Assembly (NCBI GenBank): GCA_036850595.1
Contig: CM072163.1
Location: forward strand, 15,710,639-15,774,638
DNA length: 64,000 bases
Source of the DNA: Rhyacichthys aspro
Taxonomy: Eukaryota; Chordata; Actinopteri; Gobiiformes; Rhyacichthyidae
Reading direction: 5' to 3'
A model generated the notes under the pieces. It ran no database searches and had not been told where the DNA came from. It saw only the letters and a list, made by a program, of their open reading frames with translations. Of this stretch, positions 10,816 through 22,800 are shown piece after piece (position 1 is the stretch's first letter; every line of letters begins with the position of its first letter). The position numbers and the translations under genes are program-made.

Positions 10816-13800
10816 CTGAGAGACGGACAGACAGAGACAGCAGAGGCGAGATCGGGGAGGGAGGTTAGGTGGCGGAGCGTCCTGAAGCATTATCAAACCA
10901 GTCAGGGTAAATGATTATCGAGTATCATACCTGTGACGGATTAATTCATTAGTCGACTGATTGTTAGGTCAATACCAAGCAAGGATAGGCTCACGGGTAC
11001 GGTACGAGCCTTACCGGCGGAAATAAAAGGTATTGGATGGATAAGTGAATGAGGAAGAGTGAAGAGGGGAGGATCGAAGACAGAGAGGGAGGAAAGATTG
11101 GCAGAAAAGGATGAAGGGAATGTTAAATAGAAGAACAATCAAGACATCCTCATCCCAAAGGCCTAACATACTGACGTTTGGCCAATGCCCTCTAATTGTG
11201 GGTGATTTTTCTCAGTGAGCAGATGACAGGTTGGGGCAGTGGATGGGACATGAAAACTGAAGATCAAATTGCTGTCATTAAAGTAGAGTTAGTTAAAGCA
11301 ACACTATGTATAGTTATAGGATGTAGGACTTAATGGAGAGATAGTGCTGCAAATTCACATACAACTGTAACCTTTAAATAAATATCACATGTATGTAAGC
11401 AGTGGCGTAAATGTATGTTGATGTGATGGGTTCACTGCCTCGTCATTTCCATTGGAGAGGTCAGTTTCCATGATTAAAAAAAAAGTGTATATCACAACTT
11501 TTGGGATGCTTTGGCCCCTAGACTCAAGTGTGTGGTCCAATTTCGAAAAGGTGGAGCTAAACACTGACTGAAAAATAGATCATCTGTACTTATACTGTAG
11601 CAGATGTCACTATCCTGAACCCAGCACAGTGGAAATGCAAGGCTCCTAAAGTGAGCTGACCTGTAACGTACCACCACATCTGTTGAACCTGTCAGACTTT
11701 AGGTTTGAAAGTAGTAGTTATTCTCCCTCTTTTAAACAATCTTTTTTGTCAGGCTCCAAATTTAAATATAAAAAGTTACATAGTATTGCTGTTAAGGATG
11801 AGCACAAGGAGATAAGTTTAGGCATTACATGTTATCTTTACGATATATTAAATGTGGTTAACTTTAGGGAAAAGCTGCATCACTGTCTTACACCTTGAGA
11901 CTGAATGGAACAGAATAATGGCACACCACGTTTTTACGCTTTTACACCCTCCCAGTGTGTGTATGATTAATTCTTTGCCATCTTCCCGCTGGAGTATCCC
12001 TTTGCTCCACTTTTGTGACTGACACACTCTTTGACTCTAGCGCAGAGGTTGACTGGCACGCTGACACTCACGCTGAGCTAAAGACAAAGCCCTTCTGGCC
12101 CCGTCTCGACTCTGATTGGTTTTAATAGTCCTGTACTGCAGTTGATTGGCGGTCGGGTCATACAGAATGTTGACGGACGGCTTGTCTAACCGTGGGGTAA
12201 GTAATGGCCCGTTGCAGAGTGCAGCCGTGTTCCTTGGATCTCTATTCTTGGCAGCTGTAGTACGGCTTCGAAAGAGTGCCAAGGCAGGGGCACTTAAAAA
12301 GATAGGGAACTCGGGATGGCTTCTTTTAATAGATGAGCCTTGATACACTAACATGGAGTCATAAAACATGGCTACCACACCTAGCGTTCCAACCCCGCCC
12401 CATCTTATCCCCTCAGTGTCGTCCGGGCCAAGGTCGTTCATCACAGACAGCAGCGGAGCATCCTACTCTGTCTATTCTCTTCTGCCAGTTTTACACCTTG
12501 CTTTAAAAGATTATTTTCAACGAATATGGCTGTGACTGGCCCCCAATCATTTTTTTCCCCCACAGCATGTTAAACCACAGAGCGGAGAAATCAGAAGAAC
12601 GTGTCTGTGTAAAACGAAATGAGAGAAGATTGCCGAGACGAGACCCGCCCGTGAAGAAAGCCAGTGTGTCGTACCTTTCTGTCGGACCGAGCACCAGATG
12701 GTGACGATGAGGACGCAGATGACGGTGAAGACCAGCAGTGCCAGGACGCCGCCGATTACTGCGTACGGGACCGCGCTGTGGGTCTCCACCACTGCACCGG
12801 GGTCTGAGGGAGAACAAGGCAGACAAATAGAATGAGTGGGCAGGCACATGAAGGAGAATATCAGAGTGCACAAGACAATGAAAGATGGATCAGAATAGAA
12901 AATCACAAGAGGAGAGAAAAAAAAGCACATTAAAATCTCCAAAGAAGGAACAAAAACCACGAGAGAGATGTAGAAGAAGAAAAGTCGATATCTTCCACCC
13001 AAGTCGCATTATCACCTCTCATCACCCCCCGCCGCACAGATCGACAGAATAAGGAGGAGAAATGACGAGTGAGAGTGTCTGAAGGATTAGAAGTGCATGA
13101 GCCCTTAAAAACTGTCTCCAGCCAAGCACCTGTCAAAAGCACAATGCATTCAGAACGAGGGAAACTTTAAGTGTTACAGCCCGTCTAGAGCGGCTCTGGG
13201 AAGAAGGATCAAACGCCTCACTGCGGGATGAGATAAAACGATGAAAAACACTTACAAAAAACAAGTGAGTTCTCGTAAAAATATGCATGTCAGAAACTTT
13301 CATGTCAGCCTCAGTCTGCTTCAAAGACATTAGAGTAAATACACTTAAAACTGGAGAATAAACACAGAGAAAAAAAAAACACAGCAGGTTAGAGCAGAAT
13401 TGGTAAATTCGTGTCAAAATCATATTCCATCAACAATTAAGAGAGTAACTATATGTGGGAAAACATCTGCAGAACATATAGAGGCCTATCTGTGAGTGTC
13501 AGATACTAAGCAGCCTCGTCACTGAGCCCTGACTCTCTCTAGATAACTTGCCACATACTGGTTTGATACTGCTGCAATGAAAATCATGATTATTTCAGTT
13601 CATATTCAAATGATTCTTTTGAAATGGTAGCCCATGGCCTTCTAATTCATTTACAGTCTGAATAAATTTTTTTGTATTTTTACAGAGACTATATTGGATC
13701 TATCTGTCATCTTGAGTTGCCTTCGAGAATTTACATTCAGGACTTATTTTAATACTTTTAACCATTCACCATTCAGCGGCAAAATTAAGAAACATCATGC

Positions 13801-16800
13801 TCTGTCCCCTGTCGCTCTCCATGAATGGCAGCAGGGTTTAGTTTTAGCCACTTTGCAAATTTTTACCCAACTGTCTCTGGTCGTCTTGTACAACAGTGTT
13901 GAACTAATGGGACATCTGCAGGGTTAGTTGTTTTTCTGTGAAAGTAGTTTGCTTCGCCGCCTGCCTCATTTTGATTCAGAGTTGTCTCGGAGCAGACGCA
14001 CATCAGAGCGGATCGCCGAGAGACGACAACAGAAGAAAGTTAGAGCTTATCTGGAGACAGGCTAATTCTACTTAAGCTAATGGTAAAAACACTCACTGGA
14101 GACATTACAGAGAGTCGCCACAACTTACTTTGCCTTGAACAGCCTTTTTTCTGATGCTGCAGAAAAGGCCCTGGGAGTGCATCTGGCACAATGAGACTTT
14201 CTATCTATCTTGTTTTCATCATCGCTATTCGCTGTGTTTCAAGTTTCAGGACTGCTATAGACGCTCAGATGTCCATTTGCTTAGATTCATTTCTTGCAAT
14301 ATGTTACTTAAGGCTTTATACGTGTTCTTAGCTTGTCATCTGACCTTCAGGTTCATACATACTGTACGTCGCGTCAGGAGAATATCTGCATGTCTGGTTT
14401 TACCTTGTTTTACTAAAATAAAAAGAATAAAAAGTGCTGAACACAAGGTAAGACGTTCATTTTGTGAGGAATTTCTATGCTGTTTCTAAGAACTACGGGC
14501 CATGAGGCTGGTGCTTGCTGCCAATAAGAAAAGCTGAGGGATCAGAGCGGAATGAAATTGAACGGCATTCATGGAAAATAACTAAATTAAGGTGATGTCT
14601 GCTGCAAAAGACAGCTCTGTGAGTCAGATATAAAAAAGCCGTTTGATTCGAAGACAAAAAAAAAAAAAAGTGACTTGCTTTGAGCTGCAGGATTCATTGT
14701 GTACAGAGAGGAGCCACGGACACAGTATTAATGTGGCTCCTCTCATTTAAAATATAAAGCATTTAGCATAACACTGAAGATTGGCATGACGTGACGGAGA
14801 GGTGAAGGGGAGACGGCGTTAGAACTGTCAACTGAAGAATAAAGATAATGCTTAGCTGAATAACTCCTGGAGCAATTTTTATGTCACAGTACCAAATAGC
14901 ATCCAATTTTTCTGCGTATATGCGGTATGATGAAATGAATATCTCTGCTTCTGTAACATCGCCGGAGATGAGCGCTTCAATTGCCATGTGATCAAGCAGT
15001 CGACTCCGAGTAATGTTTCACGGAGGATGAAAGAGCGAGCGCTGGGCCCCACACTGTTCTCAATCCTCCACAGCCCTGAGCTTCGCGCGGAAATGACTGA
15101 CAGCGTTGAAAAGTGTGTTGTTTCTCCGAGGAGCCTATCAAATAATACATCAGCATCGACTAAACGTTCAGCCATTGTTGCCGCCGCCGCCTCTCCTATG
15201 ACTCTTTTTGACATCTCCGCACATGCCCAGCAGGTGAACAACCGCGAGCTGCCGGAGACGGCCGACCGCCGCGGCGCAAGATCAAGAGGGATGCTCCTGC
15301 TTCTCGCCGCTTCCTTCTCTTTATCTCCCCTTTTAAGTAACAAGACGGAGCCTAAGGTGTGGAAGGATAGAGGGGGGACATCGGTGAGCGTGTGTTGGTG
15401 TGACTGTACGTGTGAGATAAATAGATCCTGTCGATAAAACGCTGGTACAAAGGAGACGAGGAGATGTACAGGCTGTGCGGGTAGCTGAGTGGTGCCAAGC
15501 CTTTCACTCTCCTGCTGTGCAACATTCTTCAGGGAGAAAGCGATTAGACAACCACCTGGATCCGTGAGCTTTTCTGTTTTTCTGCACGCAGGCATGTGGT
15601 TGTGCGGTCCGGCTTCACACATGAAACGATGTAACATTTGAACAAACCAGTTATGTTCGAACACACAGCATATGGACATTATAGATATGTAAATACCATA
15701 CAAGCATAGTTCCACTGTGGTTCTATGAGGGGCTTATAGATGGTTATGGCTTAGGGTTTCACAATGGCCTCCTGTGTTGATAATGAGGCAAGTTCAAGCA
15801 CGAAGACTTTCCCTCCATTCTCATTTCGTCAGATTTCTGCAGTCATTCACTTAACGTTCATTCTAAACCAATCAGAACGCAGACGTTAATCTGTCAGCCA
15901 ATCCCTGTTCAGCTGTCAAAGTGAGCAGGACCTTGACGTGTCTTGGCACCAGAGCTATTCTGTATTCATCTTCATTTCCATTCATTTGCATCTCTTATTG
16001 TCAAATGTCACTTCTTTATGAATTATGAATTCTCCTGATTTTATTACTGCAGGTATTAGAATAAAATCTGTGGCTCATAAAACTCCCTTACATTCTTAAC
16101 TTTAAAGGTGATGATTAGCCAAGACTTTTTAGGTAACCTGAGCTTTGTGTAGCTACAAAAAAACTACAAATACACTTAAATTTAATCCTTTCCATAAACT
16201 AAAACTCAATTTGGGACAAATATACACTGGTGATGGAAAGTTCACGTTTCTTTTTGAGCTTTCTCTGCCCCAACCTGTCCAATCTTCAAAAAGCTTACAC
16301 TTCACACAAATCCAGAGGTGGGTAGTTACATTTACATTTAGTAAAACATGCTTTTTACTTGAACTTGATTCATTTTTGGAGGAGAAGATGTTAGTTTTAC
16401 TCAAGGAGCATTTCAAAATCTGTGATTAACTAATGTTGTTTTCATGGTGGGTGGCACTGAAAGCTGTGAACAAGAAGGTTCAAACCCAGCCTGGACATCT
16501 GTACGGAAGAACTGGCAGTGGTAGTAGTACTTTATTAATTATCTGTTCAGTAAATCAAAAGTATCTCAGCACACGAGTAGTGCTTTCAAAGAATAGTGTA
16601 ACACAGGAGACCAGTAGAGGTCCAGGGCATATTTGCTGCTGGTTTGCAAAGAAAAATACATATTTTAACTTTTCAAATAGCTGGAACCTCTTTCCCACTT
16701 CACTCCACTTAACTAACTCACTCGCGCTGTTTTCGCATCAAAACAAACTCCGCTTCGACTTTCTGGCTTCACTCATTGGGTCAGTCTACTCATTGTGTTT

Positions 16801-19800
16801 TCATAGAGAAATGTTGGCGAGTCGAAAAATTTACCTATCAGAGTTTTGAATGGTGTAAATAAAGTTATTAACCAGATGAAAGTACATGGCATTAACTTGC
16901 GTATATATTTAAAAGAAAGGATCCGAGACCCATTTGGGCTTGATATTGCAACTGTTGGTGGCTGTAAATGATTGTTCGAGGCCAATTTCAGATGTCACAA
17001 GATTTTGGATTAAAGTCAAGACGGAATATCCCGATTCCAGTCCCTGTGACTCTATTTTATGATGAGTTTTGTTACATTTATATTGTTAAATGAATTTATA
17101 AAACTGTACGCCTTTGTGACAAGGTCTGCGAAAAAAATGCCATGCATGTGACTGGTCCGTGGTGAGGGAACACTGATGTAACAACAACAACTTGAGTACA
17201 GATTTTGAAATGTTTGTATCTTGGGTATTATTATTGTATACAACTGCAGGTGTGAAGACAACTTCTTTTCTATCCCTTATTCTGTTATGAGTTGTGGAGG
17301 CTGAAGCATATTGTAACTGCTCTGGGTGAGAGGCGGGTGTACCCTGGATTAATCTCTGGGTTAACACTTAGAGACATGAATTGCCACATTCATTATGAGT
17401 CACCAATTCACATGTACGTGCATATTGTTGGTTGGGTGGAAGCTAGAGTATACTGCAAGTATGACTGAGAGTATGTTTCCATGTGAGCGTTTGACAGCCC
17501 CCTTCAGAGGCCTGTATCATTTGGCTCAGGGCTGTGCTACAACTTCACCAAACTCTTCACATACATTCATTAACAGAACTCCGAGATAGACCACAGTGCT
17601 AAACATAAACACACATATGCACAAATGCTGAGCAGGCAATGTGTGGGGAGCATCAAACAGCCAGCGATAAGAGGGAAACAGCAGAGGGTTGCAAGCGTCT
17701 GGAGACACACATGATTCTGGAGGTTCACGGCAAGGGAAGGTTGTACAGGGAAAGAAAGTGTGTGTGTGTGTGTGTGTCACCTGAGAGTCATCACATGAAC
17801 AGAAGGCACCGAAGGAGAGCAGCAAAGGACGAGGAGAGAGATGGAGGCTCAGTGGAAAGGTGTGTGTGAGTGTGTGTGCTGTGAGTTACCTTTGGGGTCC
17901 GGGGCCGGGGCCGGGCTGGGTGTTGGGAGGAGGGTTGGGATGGCAGGTGATTGGGAGGTGACTGGTGTGGTGCTAGGAGTGGGAGGGGCCGCAGAAGTGA
18001 CTGACACATTCTCTACAGACAAACAGGGGATGGGATAACACACATGCTATTATCTACAACATGCAGAGACACTTGAATGTATAGAAGCGCTGTGAGGTTT
18101 TATAGCAAAGTTACTACTGCACATAAAACATGACGCACTTTATTATGAATGAATATTAATCGTGCTTCTTGGCCGCCACCTGCTCAGCAATCACTGAAGG
18201 CTCTTAAAGCTTGATGGTCTCCTCCAGTGATTTCCAAGAAGGTGAATAAATGGTTGAAAAAGGCTTCTTTTTTAAAACACAAGCAATTGAGACCGATTCC
18301 ATTTCCAGAGATAAATGTTTTCAATTATTTTTCAAATTGACAGCCTGCGCAGAATGGAATGGATCTCAACCCCTGACGAGTGATAGGGACACAGATAAAT
18401 GTTGTTTCCTAGGAAATCTATAGTAGGACAGGCGTTTAAAAGACACATTTACAACGGCAAAGACATGCTTTAAAGCAGTGGCTGAAGAGAAATACACTTG
18501 GCAAACTGACATAAAGCTATTGGGAAATATAGGAAGACATTCTCTATCACTGACACATTTTCTATGGCACAATGGCAGCAGAGACAGAGACATTGTCTGT
18601 GACAGATGCATTCCCGATGGAATAGTGCCATGCAGGGACTGTCTCATTCAATGCCGAACAAAAGCTTGGATCTTGACACATTCTCCAAATCAATGGTGGA
18701 GACACAATGGTAGGTAAAGAGGTAGGGAGAGACAAGTTCATATTGCTGTTAAAGACAAAAATAATGGCTGACAAGAACTAAATGTGAGACGGAGGAGTAG
18801 GTGTCAGTGTGTGTCTGCGTGTGCGCATCAGCACTTTTCCACTCAATAACATGCCACTTCATCAAAGCAGTCGAAAAAAACCCACATTGTGCCAGGTACA
18901 CCGTGTGTTCAGGGCTTGTTTGCAGACACACTCACTCAGGCTTTGTGCACGGCCTCTAGCTACACACAGAGGCTTCCACGCTGATATGTAATTGTTTCTG
19001 CGCACTGAGGAAGCCTGCGCACACACTGGCCTTTCAGCTCAGGAGTAATTTATTGGTAAGTATTCCTCTGTCTCCTCTCTCTCTTTCTCCCACTGGCCCT
19101 GAGATCATCAATCTCTTTTTGCACTCTTCTTATGTCAGCACTATGCCCGGCTCGTCCGTTTTCCCCCCCTTCAAGCCCAACCTTGGTCTTCACGTCTCTG
19201 TAAAGAAATATACATGATGCGAAGTGAGTGTTGTTAGAAAAAGGGAAAGGAGATGGTCTACCTGCTGTAGAGGGAAAGCAGGGCGATACAGGGATGGAGT
19301 GCATTTGTTTGTCGCTCTGTTGTTCGAGTGCTTGTAGGTGTCACTTGAGCTTGAGGGCTGAGGATTAATGGCCACCAGCATGCACTCATTAAAGAGGTGC
19401 TCATTAATTATACTTGACTAATTGGACTGACCTGAAATTATATGTACTTTTATCCAGTTCCAAACCCTTCCAGTCTTTTTGGCACTTTTTTCTTTGACCA
19501 AAGTCTTTTCCACCTCTTCCGTCTTCTTTGGTTTCACTCCTCCGTGACACATTTCTCTCACTGCCTCTCTTCAACTTAATTAAGGAGTGTGCCATGCAGC
19601 TGTCGCTCCCTTGGCCGAAAGCGTTATTTTTTTTTTCCCCTAAATCATATTGTTATTCATTAACACTGTATGGCTGCCAATCAGGCGCACAGCCCATGTT
19701 ATTTCCAGGGATGGATGTGGCGGCACTTGCGATAATGACGTTTCTTCTCGTATCTCTTTCTGGCAGAAGTGAGCCTGAGGATGGTGCAGCACCATTTTGG

Positions 19801-22800
19801 AGGAGCCTGTTATTCTTTCATGTTCAGTGTTCCTAATTAGAAAGGCCTTGCCCAAAGCAAAGGTGCCTTTAGTTGTCAGTCAGCGTTCGGACTGTTAGAC
19901 GCTGGTCAGAAGTCTATTGGCAAGGCCATAAAGGCCAAGACTGATTGGCTGTGGACTAATCCAAAATTTACTCAGATGTCAATATCAGTGTGTTGCCATG
20001 CAAGGAACAAAACAGCTTGAAGAGGGCTTTTTTCAAACAAAATTGACTTGGCATTATCTCCGTCTGCTTTTCTCTGTCGCCAGCTCCCAACCTTTTTCAA
20101 CTTTCATTCTGTTTTTTCAAAAGTCTCACTTCATTAAATGGAGATCTATGTTTTTCATTCCAATTATCCTGACGGCTCATTACAAGAGTAGAGGAGACGC
20201 AGACTAATCCCTGGTCACCTCGTATCCATCTCCATCTCACAATGTGCCAGAGCTTTTCATCTTCTTATCACTGCTCTGCCATTTAGAAACCTTCGCTCAC
20301 CTGCTGCTCTGACTGGCAGATATATGCACACTCACATTTATACATACACACGTGCATTACATATATATGTATATAAATTCTCTAACTATTCCTCCCATCG
20401 CCACCTCTGCCTCCTCTTTCGCTCTCTCCATCTCCCACAACTCTCTCATGCAATTCAATTCTAATGGGTTTTATTGGCTTGGTGATTCATCTGAGTGCAC
20501 CAGCTCAGTTCAATTACATAAGGGAGCCCTGTGGGTTTTCACCAGACAATCAACAACGTCCTCCTCTCAAGTCACATGTGTGCACGTGCCCCAGACTACC
20601 TCCGTGCATACACACCAATAAAAAAATCAAATTTCTGCTTCACAATGGCGGCTCGGAGATGAAACAACCAACAGACGCCATTTCTTCAGAACTATTTCCA
20701 CATTTATGTCATTAGTGACTTTCAGCAAGTTGCCAAAAGTTAATTTCATTTTAACCGGCGAGCAGATAGGCGAAAAAGCAATCTGTGCTTCTTTATAATC
20801 ACGGCACATTAAATGGAGTGCAGACATACACAGACGCGCACACATCCACAAAGTGTGACCAGTCATACAAAGCTGAACATCTTTACCACTCCTGGGCCCT
20901 GGAGAGTTTGCTTACTCTCTGTTCCCCTTCACCACGGCTAAGCTCGCCTCTGTTCGTGAAGTGACAGCGCCTAAAGCACCTGTGACAAATTGGCAGCAGC
21001 TTTTTGCCGGAGTTTGTGCTCTGTGGACAGACCCCGATGGCAGATAACTCTCACTGAGGGAAATGTTGACGGAAAAATGAAAACGGGAGATGAGAGGGAG
21101 CACTGAGAGTTTTTTTCCCTGCACCTGCAACAAAATCTTTTTCTTTTCTGCTGACTCATGCTTAACAACACCCGCCTTCCGGTTTCTCTTCATCCCTCTC
21201 TCCAGTGCGCCCTGGGAATCCCTGTGGGGAAGCTAGAAGCCAACTAAACAGACACGGCCCTTTTCTGACAAGGCTGCGGAACGTTAACCTACTCATGACC
21301 TCCATCAGGCTTTTTCTCTCTTATTTCATCCTTCACTTTGTATTTTCCCCGTTAGTTAGTGCATCCCTCTTTCCTCGAGAGCTGGGCCTTGTTGGAGGAA
21401 GGACGTAAAACTGAAATAAAAATGAAGGGCAAACATGTGGCAAGGTGAACAACGGTTGAAGGCTGTGAGAGGAAGGAGCGGTGAGAGGAAAAGGAAGTGG
21501 CCAGAAGGTGTAAAAGAGGTGACAGCAGCAGGAGAGGGTGAAATAAAAGACAGGACGAAAGAAAGGGACAGAATGGAAAAAAGTCGTCAGCCAAAGTGAT
21601 GTGGCGATCATTTTCGGTGACCAACTCCTGCTGGTTCTTATCCATTTGTTTACATAACCTCCTGAGACTTATTCATTTTTGTCCTCTGTTGGGCGCATGA
21701 TGCTAACAGAGAATGGGATCATTTAGAAACATTTTTTCTATAGTATAAACCATCATCTTTTAATTTTTTTTCCATAGAATGTGACTGTTTTGATGTTTCT
21801 GTCTCCTTAAAGTATGAATGCGTTATTAAATGTTCTCTCGGATGTACTTTTCTATGTAGAAATCACACAAGGATGTCATTGTCACTTTCTTCCAAAATGT
21901 TTTTCTTTTGCAATATCTGCTTTTATGTAAGAACAATCTAAGTTAGAAAATGGCTGTGTCCAAACCCACTCCCTGGTCAATAAACAATGTTCTATATAAT
22001 GATTACGCCATTTTGCTGCGGTGTGCGAATTTGTAGTGACTGAAATGCAGTGCCCTCAAACTTTTCCACAATGTATCATGAAAAGTAGTTAGTTATTTAT
22101 CTCAAGTTTTGACAAAAAGAAGCATAGACTAAAAGAAAACCATTATCCATTGTTATATAAATGAAGACTAGACCAGAGTCATGTTTTCCACCACTGCATC
22201 TTCTGTTTGTGAACATAATGTTTGGCAGTGGTGCAGTGGCCTGGCGTTCACACTAGAGATGGCATCAGTGAAGAGAAAATGGGCTTTTGTGGAGGTACTG
22301 TAGAGACATTAATTTAAAAAAAAAAAAGAAGAAGAAGCTGTACCTACTACCCATTAGCATGGCCTTTAGGAATGAGTTTGCAACAAGATGTTACTTGAAA
22401 AAAATCGAACACCTACTCGAACAATGTAGGAGCTGGAGTGAAGAACGCTGTGTCTAAGAGATATGACTCATCTTTGCATCTTGTAACAGTACAAAAAACA
22501 CATTTATTTCCATTTTCATGTTGACTGATGGCTCATTAGAAGGTGCTTACCGGCCTAGATTACGTCTTCGGTGGTGGTTTGTTTGTATCAGTGCGTTGCA
22601 AAGACAAAGGGTAATCATTGCATTTCAAAGACGTACTTTATCACTATGATGTTTTCTGATTAAAATTAGGACGAGTGAATCGACAGTTCTACAGTGTTTT
22701 TAGAGGTTAGGTTCGGAAAAGTCAGCCCAGTGGGTGATGTTTTAAAGCAGAGCAAACCATCGCTGATATGTGTCTATAGTACGAGGATTTAAAAGATTCA

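Larger units (their letters stand above)
12804..17889 (-). other. cadm4: cadm4 intron between optional stalk exon and transmembrane exon
   Basis: There is no recognised gene. It holds a CpG-dense patch at 14990-15300 with long open frames on both strands, a degenerate tRNA-SINE-like stretch at 16445-16490, and a stretch at 16316-16420 that starts like the fish 'gaggtgggtagt' dispersed repeat. Two CA-repeat elements (read on this strand) lie next to the optional exon's donor, at 17859-17880 and 17758-17777. Confidence 0.6.

Noticed and set aside
14879..15715. 278-codon minus-strand frame as a gene
   Set aside because: No domain, signal or family resemblance, and an equally open frame on the other strand; it lies in a cadm4 intron. 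Kept only as a finding.
16477..16487. tRNA gene from a perfect B-box
   Set aside because: No A-box at the right distance, no cloverleaf; fits a decayed SINE-like repeat.
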